Assembly: GCA_907165275.2 (NCBI GenBank)
Contig: OU015679.1
Coordinates: forward strand, 1,612,001-1,676,000
Length of the DNA stretch: 64,000 bases
Origin: Zygaena filipendulae
Taxonomy: Eukaryota > Arthropoda > Insecta > Lepidoptera > Zygaenidae
Direction of reading: 5' to 3'
The notes beneath the pieces were generated by a model that worked only from the letters and a program-made list of their open reading frames with translations, did no database searches and had not been told where the DNA came from. A program made the translations under genes and the position numbers. The stretch's first letter is position 1. Every line of letters begins with the position of its first letter. Positions 56,066 through 64,000 of this stretch are shown one piece after another.

Positions 56066-57021
56066 ATGATAGAAAGTGCTTGTATTAGGGAATATCAAAT
56101 GTATGTTGAATTTCAAGAGTATAGAAGCAAGTTGGAAAACACGAATTCCCCCACCTCGGGCGTCTCAGTGAACGCACCGCCAGTATCCACGAGCCGTTAT
56201 ATCTACGGGGAATACGGAGGTAAAAAATGTCCTGACGACAAAAGTTTGTTGGGAAAGTAAATTGATAATAGTGTAATAATAAACGAATGCGATGGGGAGG
56301 GAACCTCTAAGGGACAATAAATATAATATTATCGCACATTTATCAAACATAAAATTTATTTTCTCATACAATTTTTTTAATAAATAATATACATGCAAAA
56401 TACGTCGTGGTCGAGCGGTCTGAGCGCAGAACGGTTTATCGCTTGTGCAAGGATTCGTACACGCGCTTGACGTCCGTTAGGATATCTCGCGCGAAGACCT
56501 GAAAGTTTCGTCATTACGCATTGTGTCCTGACTCCTGATTGCGTTGTGCAGAGGCGAGCATGCGCGATTGCGATACTTGGTGGTCGCATGAAAGCGTATG
56601 TGGGCCGATGTGCTTCGTGAACGAGATGCTTTGAGTGGAATATTTGTATTGATTTTATCATTACAAAAGACGGTTCGTTACGAATAGTCTTGTTGAGCGA
56701 GCGATAGCGCAGAGTGATTTAATGTTTTTGTGCGAGGGTCTGTCAGTGCACTTGGACTTGACGTCCGTTAGGATATCTCGAGCGTAGACCTAAAAACATT
56801 AGTCACGAGGAAGGATCTTTAAATCACAGTACCAAATAGGCTCGAAGCAAACGGAACTCTAATCTTGAACGGTTGGACATTGCACGTCGCGAGCGTATGA
56901 TGGCGTAGATGGGTAAAAATCCGCGCCTTGAGTCATCTGCGCCGTGACGAGTTTCGTTGTGCGCCTTGTACCTTACCTTGAATAACAACGCCTTCCGTGT
57001 TGTTCAATCTACATATCACCG

Positions 57022-57456
57022 ATGCGGCTGACTGGAGATGCCGGCCCTCTCCTACACCAGGGAAGAGTTGTTCGCTCTTCTTTCTGTTTTACCTTTCTTT
57101 TTATTATAAACATTACTGATGGGCCAATGCGCTCTGTGGCTCGATTGCTGGCTGCGGAGACAGACTGGAGCTACTGTGACTCGCAACCACATGTATGCTT
57201 ACGTAGGTCCCTGCGCTTTGCGATCGAGACCGTTGTGCAGAGGCTGGGGGATCGGCTGTTGGCGACCTCGTCGCTGACGCTAGATTCTCGGCAACCTTTG
57301 TGTTTTTCAACACGATGTGCTTGCCAATGTTCTGATGTGGCAGAACGAGTTGGATGCCCGAGTGGGTTCACAGGGGAGAGAGAGCCATTCAACTCTACAG
57401 TTACGGCTAGGCTACGGCCTTACTGCTTGCAGTATGACAGAGAGTTCATCAGCTGA
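57022..57456 (+). CDS. Unidentified 144-aa open frame inside the giant LTR
   Basis: Same layout as at 10815-11249, from MRLTGDAGPLLHQGR to QYDREFIS. Function unknown; see the other copies. Confidence 0.25.
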   Translation: MRLTGDAGPLLHQGRVVRSSFCFTFLFIINITDGPMRSVARLLAAETDWSYCDSQPHVCLRRSLRFAIETVVQRLGDRLLATSSLTLDSRQPLCFSTRCACQCSDVAERVGCPSGFTGEREPFNSTVTARLRPYCLQYDREFIS

Positions 57457-58480
57457 AGTTCATGGTTCCAAGGAGAGATTGGTCTCCGATAACACACACA
57501 TACAATTTTGGATCACTGTGCTGGGGTTTGGTTTGTGGTGGTCCCACCCAACCCTGGTCTTCGGGCTGGCACATATTCAAGGGCTCACCATGGCTCCAAC
57601 GCGGCGGTAGTCTTCGGACTGGGGACGTACAGTCTCCTCACTGGATTCCTGAAATGGACGCTGGTGAATGATCTTAGATGTAACCATCTAGAATGATCCT
57701 CTACCTTATGAAACAGGTTGGGGGAGGTGACGAAGGCATTGTGCTGGATGGTCATCACCGTGGAATAGCGCAGGAGGGGCTATACCACCTTCTGGCGAAT
57801 ACTTATGTATTAACTGGAAGCCTTACCTTCGGTTTGACGTCGGGATTGGTTGCAGTGCCAACAATCATTTCACGTAGTACTTGAGGTTCTTGTGGCCAAT
57901 GCTTGCGTCATGCTGAGGGGACAAAATCTGGTCGACCTTGGAATAGAATCGTCTGGGTGGTTTATTATATATATTTATGCGTCCTGGCAATGTCTGAGCC
58001 ATCTGAGCCAGGAATGGTAGCTTTTGACGAGATATTGACCGAGGTTAAACCGACAAACACAAACTAAAACAAACTGTAGGGATAGACAAACATAAGGGTC
58101 AAGATTATTCAAACTTAGCCTACAAGCCAATAGATTAGGTCATCAATATAAACTAATGAATTAGGCCGGTAAACAAACTAATAAAATAGAACATCGATAT
58201 AATGTTGGGGAGGCAGGTCGTCACAAACAAACTAACAAACTAGATCATCCACATAAATATATTAAAAGTAGATCATCCACATAGGTAAATTGAAAATAGA
58301 TCACCCACCTAAAGTTAGGAAAGAGGTCGCACGAAAGCAATAAAAATAGGGATTCGTCCGTGTACTAATCTAAAACCGTCCGTGTATTCGCTAAGCATAA
58401 ATTAGAGATCATTCATGTATTAACTTTAGAATCTTAGCTATAAACTTAACCAAACAAAAAACTATGATGCAAATACTAAG

Positions 58481-58563
58481 ACGATAGTTCAATCTCAACC
58501 TAAAAGGATCATAGGTTACTGCACACAATGAAATTAGAGTCCTAACCACTAGACAATCAGGCC
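58481..58563 (-). other. tRNA-His-like segment in giant LTR
   Basis: Minus strand TGATTGTCTAGTGGTTAGGA…, with the anticodon-loop block changed to CATTGTG; antisense to the LTR, as in all copies. Confidence 0.6.
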
Positions 58564-58627
58564 AAATTAGAGATTATCGTAGTAAGAAGTAGATCGGAGG
58601 AAGTCGCGCGAGGGGGGGTAAGTTACA

Positions 58628-59670
58628 CCGGGAAACACTGTTCATTCGGAGACGACCGCGATTGAACTAATTTATTACCTATTTAATACCTATTTAATAC
58701 CTAGATTTATTCGCAAAAGAACAAGTTAGTACCTACTTTACGTGACTACAGACTAGAGATGTCCCCACGCAAATTGTCCCCGTCCGATTCGATAAATAAT
58801 TTATTTTTTATTTTTGGAAAGTTCAATTAATTTATTAAAGATTAGATTACTACGAAGTTAAAAATAATTTCAATACACAAATAATGAAATTAATAAAGAA
58901 ATAAGTCGGTACTCAGTGTAAATCATCATCCAGTAATTTAATTTGAAATGAAAACGTATTAACAATAACTAAGCGTCATTTATTAGCAAAGAAAAGGATA
59001 AATTTAGATTATTTAATAAAAAAATTAAACTGTTCTTCCTCTAGAGGCAAAAAATATTAAATAATTAATTAATATTAATTAATTATTTAAAAATAAATTT
59101 ATAATCTAAGTTAATCAATAACTAATATCTAATCGAGTTATTTAAGATATTTTTTTTATGAATTGTATGTACATACTGTGATAACCAACATACAGTCATC
59201 TTTCAACATTAAATAACGATATACAATTTTGTTTCGATATTTCTAATCAGCTTCTACCACAACACTAGCTGTAGGCGGCACCTGTGTGCAATGCGAGAGC
59301 GGGCAGAGAGCGGTGTCTTTGATGCCCGCCGCGCGCGCTAGGTGTATAGGTAGCAATTTCTTTGACAAAGGCCGCGCGCGCACTTTCCGAAAGGAAAGCA
59401 TTTCGGCAAGTTGAAAATTAAATTTGATACGGGCCTTCTCTGAAGAAGGAACCTGAGAACTTTCTATTGCAAGCCGGCTGGTTACAGAATCTGTACCTAT
59501 CTGATAGAATTATTTAAAACGGCCGTAAATTAACTAGACCGTAATTCAAAACTCCTATTGTTTCATTATTTCGGCAAGTGCAATCACTACCCAGATGGTG
59601 TAGCGCGTAAATCAGACTACTCACCGCACACTCCCGATTATACCGGCTTCAAATCCTAACAACGATTACT
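58628..59670. other. Unassigned part of mariner composite; tRNA-like end
   Basis: AT-rich, with GC-rich patches near 59270-59400. At about 59597-59660 the plus strand has TGGTGTAGCGCG (A-box-like) and CGGCTTCAAATCCT (B-box-like), as in a tRNA-derived SINE head, ending exactly where mariner M2 sequence (TAATGATC) resumes. Evidence is weak. Confidence 0.3.
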
Positions 59671-59939
59671 TCGTAATGATCTTTTTGTGCAATATTTTTT
59701 TACTTTTTAGCTAATGATTATTATTTTCCTGAAAATCTACTTTTCAGTGTCGGTTTTACTTACTCATCTAAAATTTTTAAAAACGTTATTTTCAACGCGG
59801 AATTTACGGTTTTTTCACTGTGGTAACAAGATAGGCCTCGATACTCGTTGTTTTTCCGAAATACCTACTCACTTATCGCATTTTCCAGTCACGTGTGTCA
59901 TCTCCCCAGTCGCCCGCCAGTCAAATAATTTATTTATTT

Positions 59940-60798
59940 ATTTATTTAAGCTTATTGCACAACATGGTACAAAAGGCGGACTTAATGCCACAGTGGCATT
60001 CTCTACCAGTCAACCTTCACGGTGTTCAGAAAGTGTGCTTGGTGGTGCTTGAGAGGAACTAAATATAATTTCCTAGTTCAATACAAAATATAATATATAA
60101 ATTGTACATAAAACAAAACTGAGACCCAAATGCACAGAGCATACCCACGCACAACATGCTGCACATTCCGAATATCTACTGCCTACCAAGGAGATGCCGA
60201 TATACCCTAGTTCTGAAAACATTCTTACTCGTAGATTGACGAATGTCAGTGGGCAGAGAGTTCCAAAGCTGGATAGCCTGAAGAGTGAAAGAATCAGATA
60301 CTTGAACCCAGTCCGGTGAGAAGGAATTTTTAGGAGAAGATTTTGGGTAGAGTAAAGTGATCTGTCATGAGAGGAAGAAAGAAATTGAAAGCGGCTTTTT
60401 AAATACGAAGGAGATGCTGGATCGTTTAATACGGAAAAGAGAGTACAGGCAATTCTCAACTGCCGACGATTACGGATGGAAAGCCACTTTAGCTGAGAGC
60501 GATGGAAAGACACATGATCGTACGAAGTCCGAAAATATATCGAATGCAGTTGTTCAGAAGACGATCCAGCTTATTAAGAAGATCTTCATTCAGGTCACAA
60601 TAACATACATCAGCATAATCAATTATAGGGATCACCAAAGATTGTACCAATAGTTTTTTGGTACACGTGGGCAAAAAGTTTTTGTACCGGTATAGCGACC
60701 GCAGTGTACCGGTTACCCTAGCTGAGATCTCACTTACCTGTTTAACCCAGCTGAGGGTGGTATCAATGTACAATCCAAGGTTTCCAATTTCCAATCCA
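59940..60798 (-). pseudogene. 5'-truncated LINE with (AAAT)n tail
   Basis: Inserted in M2 sequence: the flanks CAAATAAT and AATCCAGAATT are contiguous in the copies at 17115 and 2998. The minus strand reads NLGLYIDTTLSWVKQVSEIS, LVQSLVIPIIDYADVCY (60489-60794) and then, after a frameshift, LKWLSIRNRRQLRIA, SHDRSLYSTQNLLLKIPSHRT, the C-terminus of a CR1/Jockey-group ORF2. The tail is (AAAT)n (plus strand TTTATTTATTTA). Confidence 0.75.
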
Positions 60799-61689
60799 AT
60801 AATCCAGAATTATCAAAGATTGCACTACAATAATAATTGTTGTAGGTAGATTAATCATTGTCGTGTTACATTTTGATGCGCGGGACTCGACGGGGGTGGC
60901 GCGGCGGCGGCAATGCGGGGGGGGAGAGGCGTCAATGACTCGTGCCCGTACGTGACCTCTGCGTGAGAGCTACTCGCTCACCCCGCCCGTGCGTTGTACA
61001 TTGAATTATCTTTCTTTGTAGCCTTGTTTTAGTTGCAAATAATTGAAATAACTACCAAGTTACTTAAGAGAAAATATTGGTCACGTGATACACTACAAAA
61101 ATATGCAATAAGTAGAACTAAATTTACGAAACTTTGAGGCTTAATATCTTGAAAACCGTTGATTTCCCAGCTGAATTTCCACGTCTAAAATGTTCGTACT
61201 GGTGTAGGGAATATCGTAGTTTCGGATATGTCGGAGGTTTGTTGACACCCTGTATGTTTGGTTAAGATAAAAACAATCAATATATTTATGTCTGCCCATT
61301 GCGAAATAATCGCGCATGTTATTTTGATTTTCACATGCAACGTCGTCAAACACAATCACAGAGAAAGGTCTTGTAGATTCAAAACACCATCTTTATCATG
61401 ATATTTTTCGAACAAAATACCCGGAACTCGTTCCAAAACTTTTTCCAAAAACACGTACTTGAGTTGGTGTAATGTTTTTGAATACACATACAAATTTCGG
61501 TAATGTAATCCGTTTTTATGCAAAAGGAGGTCAATCATCAGATTTGTTTTCCCACAGTTCGATGGGCCACAAATGATGTATCGAACCGAATTAGGTAAAA
61601 GGCTTCCATGACGTGATATAGTATTTTTGTTCTCAACACAAACTTTATCAACATTTAACGATTGGGGCTGTTTAATGAACTTCATGATG

Positions 61690-61844
61690 TGCCAGTCAAG
61701 TCTATAATGTATTGTTTCATTTATTACATCAATTTTTAAGTTAAAAACCTGGGACAGAAAATTGTTAGTTACGTGATACAGTCATTCGTAGTTTATTATT
61801 GGGCCAGAATGCCCAATAATACACTACTTGCGGCACAGGGCGAC
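61690..61844 (-). other. Upstream flank of Polinton ATPase
   Basis: Short AT-rich stretch before the ATPase start. It contains the hairpin ATTGGGC…GCCCAAT near 61797-61817. No further Polinton gene is recognisable. Confidence 0.4.
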
Positions 61845-61889
61845 CAAGTCTCGCGAGCTGCTCGCAGCTCGCGCACAGGGCGAATCTAG
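61845..61889 (+). mobile_element. Helitron 3' end (second copy)
   Basis: CTCGCGAGCTGCTCGCAGCT, then CGCGCACAGGGCGAATCTAG: the same 20-bp palindrome, 13-base spacer and CTAG end as the Helitron at 23919, followed by T. Only the end is recognisable; the 672-bp repeats are absent here. Confidence 0.6.
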
Positions 61890-62130
61890 TTACAATATAA
61901 TATTGTAACTGAATTCACGAGTTCAATAAATATATCGAGTTTGAGATACATACAGAAAAATTTTTGATGCGGAAACTTTTTACTGACGCACTTGTAATTT
62001 TTGACGAGCAAAAACAAGCAAGCTTGCTTTGCCACGGCAGGTCACGTGACGGATCGTGACGAACTTGCCCATTGGCTGTCAAAGCTCCCATATCATTAGT
62101 TTCTGCATTTCAAAGCAAAGTTAGTTAGTT

Positions 62131-62889
62131 CAAAGCATCACGTTCACGAGGCTCATCGGCCCACATACGCTTTCATGCGACCACCAAATATCACAATCGC
62201 GCATGCTCGCCTCTGCAAAACGCAATCAGGACACAATGCGTAATGACGAAACTTTTAGGTCTTCGCGCGAGATATCCTAACGGACGTCAAGCGGGTGTAC
62301 GAATCCTTGCACAAGCGATAAACCGTTCTGCGCTCAGACCGCTCGACCACGACGTATTTTGTATGTATATTATTTATTAAAAAATTTGTATGAGAAAATA
62401 AATTTTATGTTTGATAAATGTGCGATAATATTATATTTATTGTCCCTTAGAGGTTCCCTCCCCAGCTCATTCGTTTATTATCACACCATTATCAATTTAC
62501 TTCCCCAACAAACTTTTGTCGTCAGGACATTTTTCACCTCCGTATTCCCCGTAGATATATGGCCCGTGGATACTGGCGGTGCGTTCACTGAGACGCCTGG
62601 GTTGTGTTTTCCAACTTGCTCCAATACACTTGAAACTCAACATACATTTGGTATTCCCTAATACAAGCACTTCCTATCATATAATATTTTGCCCTATCCC
62701 TTTCAGTTTCAGAGTTATTATTGACAAACGTACCAAAACTTGTTTTTGATGTAATTTTAACCGCAATGTCCTCTAATATGTTTTTAATGTAATTATATAG
62801 GTGTATTTTACTATCTTCTATACTTTAATAATTATTTAAGATTTTAATTATAACCAAAAAAATTTTGTAGGATCTTATGGGTCGTCCCA
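62131..62889 (-). mobile_element. Giant LTR fragment (5' part only)
   Basis: On the plus strand it runs from CAAAGCATCACGTTCACG to the LTR terminus GGTCGTCCCA, slightly changed from GGTCGTCACA. The LTR's 3' two thirds, including the tRNA-His-like part, are absent. It shares the extra GATATCCTAACGGACGTC block with 56066-58627. Confidence 0.75.
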
Positions 62890-63359
62890 ATGGCAAAGGG
62901 ATATTATACAACAGAAGCATATCTAAAGGACAAAGCCGTGTGGAAATAACCGTGACATTGGACATTTATTTTGGTTTATTCATTGACATTTTATTCGAGT
63001 TGACATATTTTTATTTTATTTTATTATATTAAATACTAATATAAAACTTCATAAAAAATTTACATTTATACATTGGTATAATTTATATTTTGGTTTTACA
63101 CTGTAAGTAGTCAAGTTTTGGGAGCGGCAAAACTATTTTTTTAAAAGTAAAAATAAAATAAAAGATTCAGTTAAGCGCAGAAATGCATGCTCTTTACTGT
63201 GAGGCTGAATACAGACTGACTTAATACAAGTTGCGAATTAAATCATTATTTTAATTCTAGATACTTAATAATTCTAAGAATATAAACAGGGAGTGCAGTG
63301 CAGGTGCACTTCCTCTGAATTAGCTGACGGTGCGCTTGCGTGTGGGAGCCATCAGGTAC
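62890..63359. other. Unassigned AT-rich stretch
   Basis: No gene. It lies downstream of the envelope-like frame; AGGGAGTGCAGTGCAGGTGC near 63290 could be the edge of an LTR, but no partner is visible. Confidence 0.4.
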
Positions 63360-63740
63360 TCAGGTGTTTATTGTTACTATCCGCTCTTGAGCGCATTGCA
63401 TAACGCCTCCCTCACTAAGTGCGAAATTATCGGCTTGCGTAGCTAGCTGAGAATTTCGCATTAGATTATAAATGGTATTTCTAAACTTATATATTATATA
63501 ACACAAAATTAGGATAGGTATAATACTACACAATAATAAGGATGCAAAATTAATAATCTTTAGATGTTGCACTTCACTAAAACTTTTCACTATTTCACTA
63601 GACTCGATTTCACTGGTTTTCATTTTCAGCATATACGATAAGCGCTTGACATCATCCAGGTCGACACTCTTCATGTCGATCGTAGTTAGGTTCACAGGAG
63701 CCTGGAGCCTTAGATCAGGTAGAGTGACCATCGGGATCAT
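63360..63740 (-). pseudogene. Envelope-like glycoprotein C-terminal fragment
   Basis: 126 residues: a polar part with coiled-coil-like spacing (SVDLDDVKRLSYMLKM), one transmembrane segment of about 20 residues (IINFASLLLCSIIPILILCY), and a cytoplasmic tail of about 40 residues with an initial KFRN. This is the usual ending of env-like membrane proteins of insect errantivirus or BEL/Pao elements. Receptor-binding and fusion regions are absent, so it is only a fragment. A cellular type I membrane protein cannot be excluded. Confidence 0.45.
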
Positions 63741-64000
63741 TCTTTACTTGAAGTTTCCTGCATAGGCACGGTGGTGGTATAAGTGTATATTCCCCAAGAA
63801 TATGTCACATTTTTCATCGATAGTTATGATAAATGTGCCGCATAATGTGTGGCTATATTATATTTTATTAAGTTTTGTTTATATTATTATATGGTATTAT
63901 ATACTTTTATCATACATTATATCGACAAAGTTATTTAATCTATGTAATATTATAATGTAATTTATGTACATATTTTGTGATTTATTTTTGTCATCAGTCA
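63741..64000. other. Unassigned AT-rich end of window
   Basis: Very AT-rich; if the fragment at 63360-63740 is an env end, its upstream coding part should lie here but is not recognisable. Confidence 0.4.

Larger units (their letters stand above)
56066..58627 (+). mobile_element. Giant LTR, 5'-truncated, inside the mariner element
   Basis: Sense strand plus; ends …GGTAAGTTACA at 58627. About 220 bp of its 5' end are missing (it starts at ATGATAGAAAGTGCTTG). No primer site follows (CCGGGAAACACTG), so it is a solo or truncated LTR. It carries an extra CTTGACGTCCGTTAGGATAT block near 56465, shared with the fragment at 62131-62889, which marks a subfamily. Confidence 0.8.
55301..61252 (-). mobile_element. 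Mariner/IS630-like element (M2) expanded by nested insertions
   Basis: Ends CAGGGTGTAAAAAGACC… (left) and, in reverse complement, CAGGGTGTCAACAAACC… (right) are related inverted repeats (both go on with CGACATA.CCG). TA flanks both sides (55299-55300, 61253-61254). A transposase C-terminus lies near the left end. The interior holds a giant LTR fragment (56066-58627), an unassigned part with a tRNA-like segment (58628-59670) and a truncated LINE (59940-60798). Partial copies of its right end occur at 2582-3245 and 16871-17534. Confidence 0.7.
55052..61685 (-). pseudogene. Polinton FtsK/A32-type packaging ATPase, split by mariner composite
   Basis: This ATPase drives DNA packaging in Polinton and adintovirus particles. 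The N-terminal part (61685-61255) has Walker A GPSNCGKTNL, then a frameshift near 61350, Walker B SVIVFDD and CFYLNQT. The C-terminal part (55298-55052) has RGNANFIILFKQDEINMKHVYDEHVNTDMS in two adjoining blocks and ends at FVVFD. A mariner-like composite (55301-61252) separates them at a TA. The frame runs on across the site if the insert and one TA are discounted. One frameshift and the insert are the visible breaks. Confidence 0.75.

Noticed and set aside
59597..59660. Confident tRNA-derived SINE
   Set aside because: Only loose A- and B-box matches; no body, tail or second copy in the window. Kept as a low-confidence remark.

Overview
The window looks like insect nuclear DNA, most probably from a moth or butterfly. 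It is AT-rich, has no recognisable host gene, and is built almost entirely of nested transposable elements. The types fit Lepidoptera: a mag-like Ty3/gypsy element with a very short LTR and a tRNA-Ser primer site, a Jockey-clade LINE, a Helitron ending in hairpin plus CTAG, Polintons, and IS630/mariner elements with TA target duplications. Such a gene-free graveyard would suit heterochromatin or a W chromosome, but that is inference.

The commonest repeat is a 2.4-2.7 kb sequence with ends TGTGAC...GTTACA (sense). It is identified here as a giant LTR of a Ty3/gypsy element. At 31357-34031 it follows directly after a polypurine tract. At 37126 and 20718 it is followed by an 18-nt primer-binding site complementary to tRNA-His. 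Copies or pieces lie at 1-2466, 9696-12381, 17651-20370, 20718-23099, 31357-34031, 37126-37387 plus 45222-45378, 56066-58627 and 62131-62889. Two copies have clean 4-bp target duplications, as solo LTRs would. Near its 3' end the LTR carries an antisense tRNA-His-like sequence, so the primer tRNA appears both in the primer site and inside the LTR.

1-23 kb: a large asymmetric inverted duplication with its junction near 5768. The right arm, on the minus strand, nests as follows: gypsy with a giant LTR (20718-23099) > solo LTR (17651-20370) and a mariner-like piece (16871-17534) in its leader > mag-like element (LTR 16752-16870, gag, PR-RT to 5777) > Jockey LINE (7111-15544) in gag > solo LTR (9696-12381) in Jockey ORF2. 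The left arm repeats this in mirror image but is shorter: it keeps 645 bp of the LINE, has a chimeric junction, and gained its own mariner-like insert (812-2045).

23-31 kb: a Helitron made of a 672-bp tandem repeat, a DIRS-like remnant (RNase H and tyrosine recombinase), a SWIM zinc-finger remnant and a copia pol remnant. 31-45.4 kb: a giant-LTR gypsy element with truncated pol. Its 5' LTR is split by a 7.8-kb LTR element (37388-45221) with two identical-looking 236-bp LTRs and no recognisable retroviral genes. 45.6-50.3 kb: an internally deleted Polinton with long inverted repeats, an integrase, and a 5'-truncated LINE. 51.4-52.8 kb: a satellite with an exact 100-bp period. 53.8-61.7 kb: a second Polinton (packaging ATPase, a DUF8207-like protein, a KEYVD-motif protein). 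Its ATPase is split at a TA by a 5.95-kb mariner-like composite that itself holds a solo LTR and a LINE. 61.8-64 kb: a Helitron 3' end, a giant-LTR fragment and an envelope-like C-terminal fragment.

No functional pathway joins these genes. The value of the window is its stratigraphy and the giant-LTR/tRNA-His arrangement. Coordinates come from reading by eye; element ends given to the base rest on visible termini or target duplications, others are approximate.
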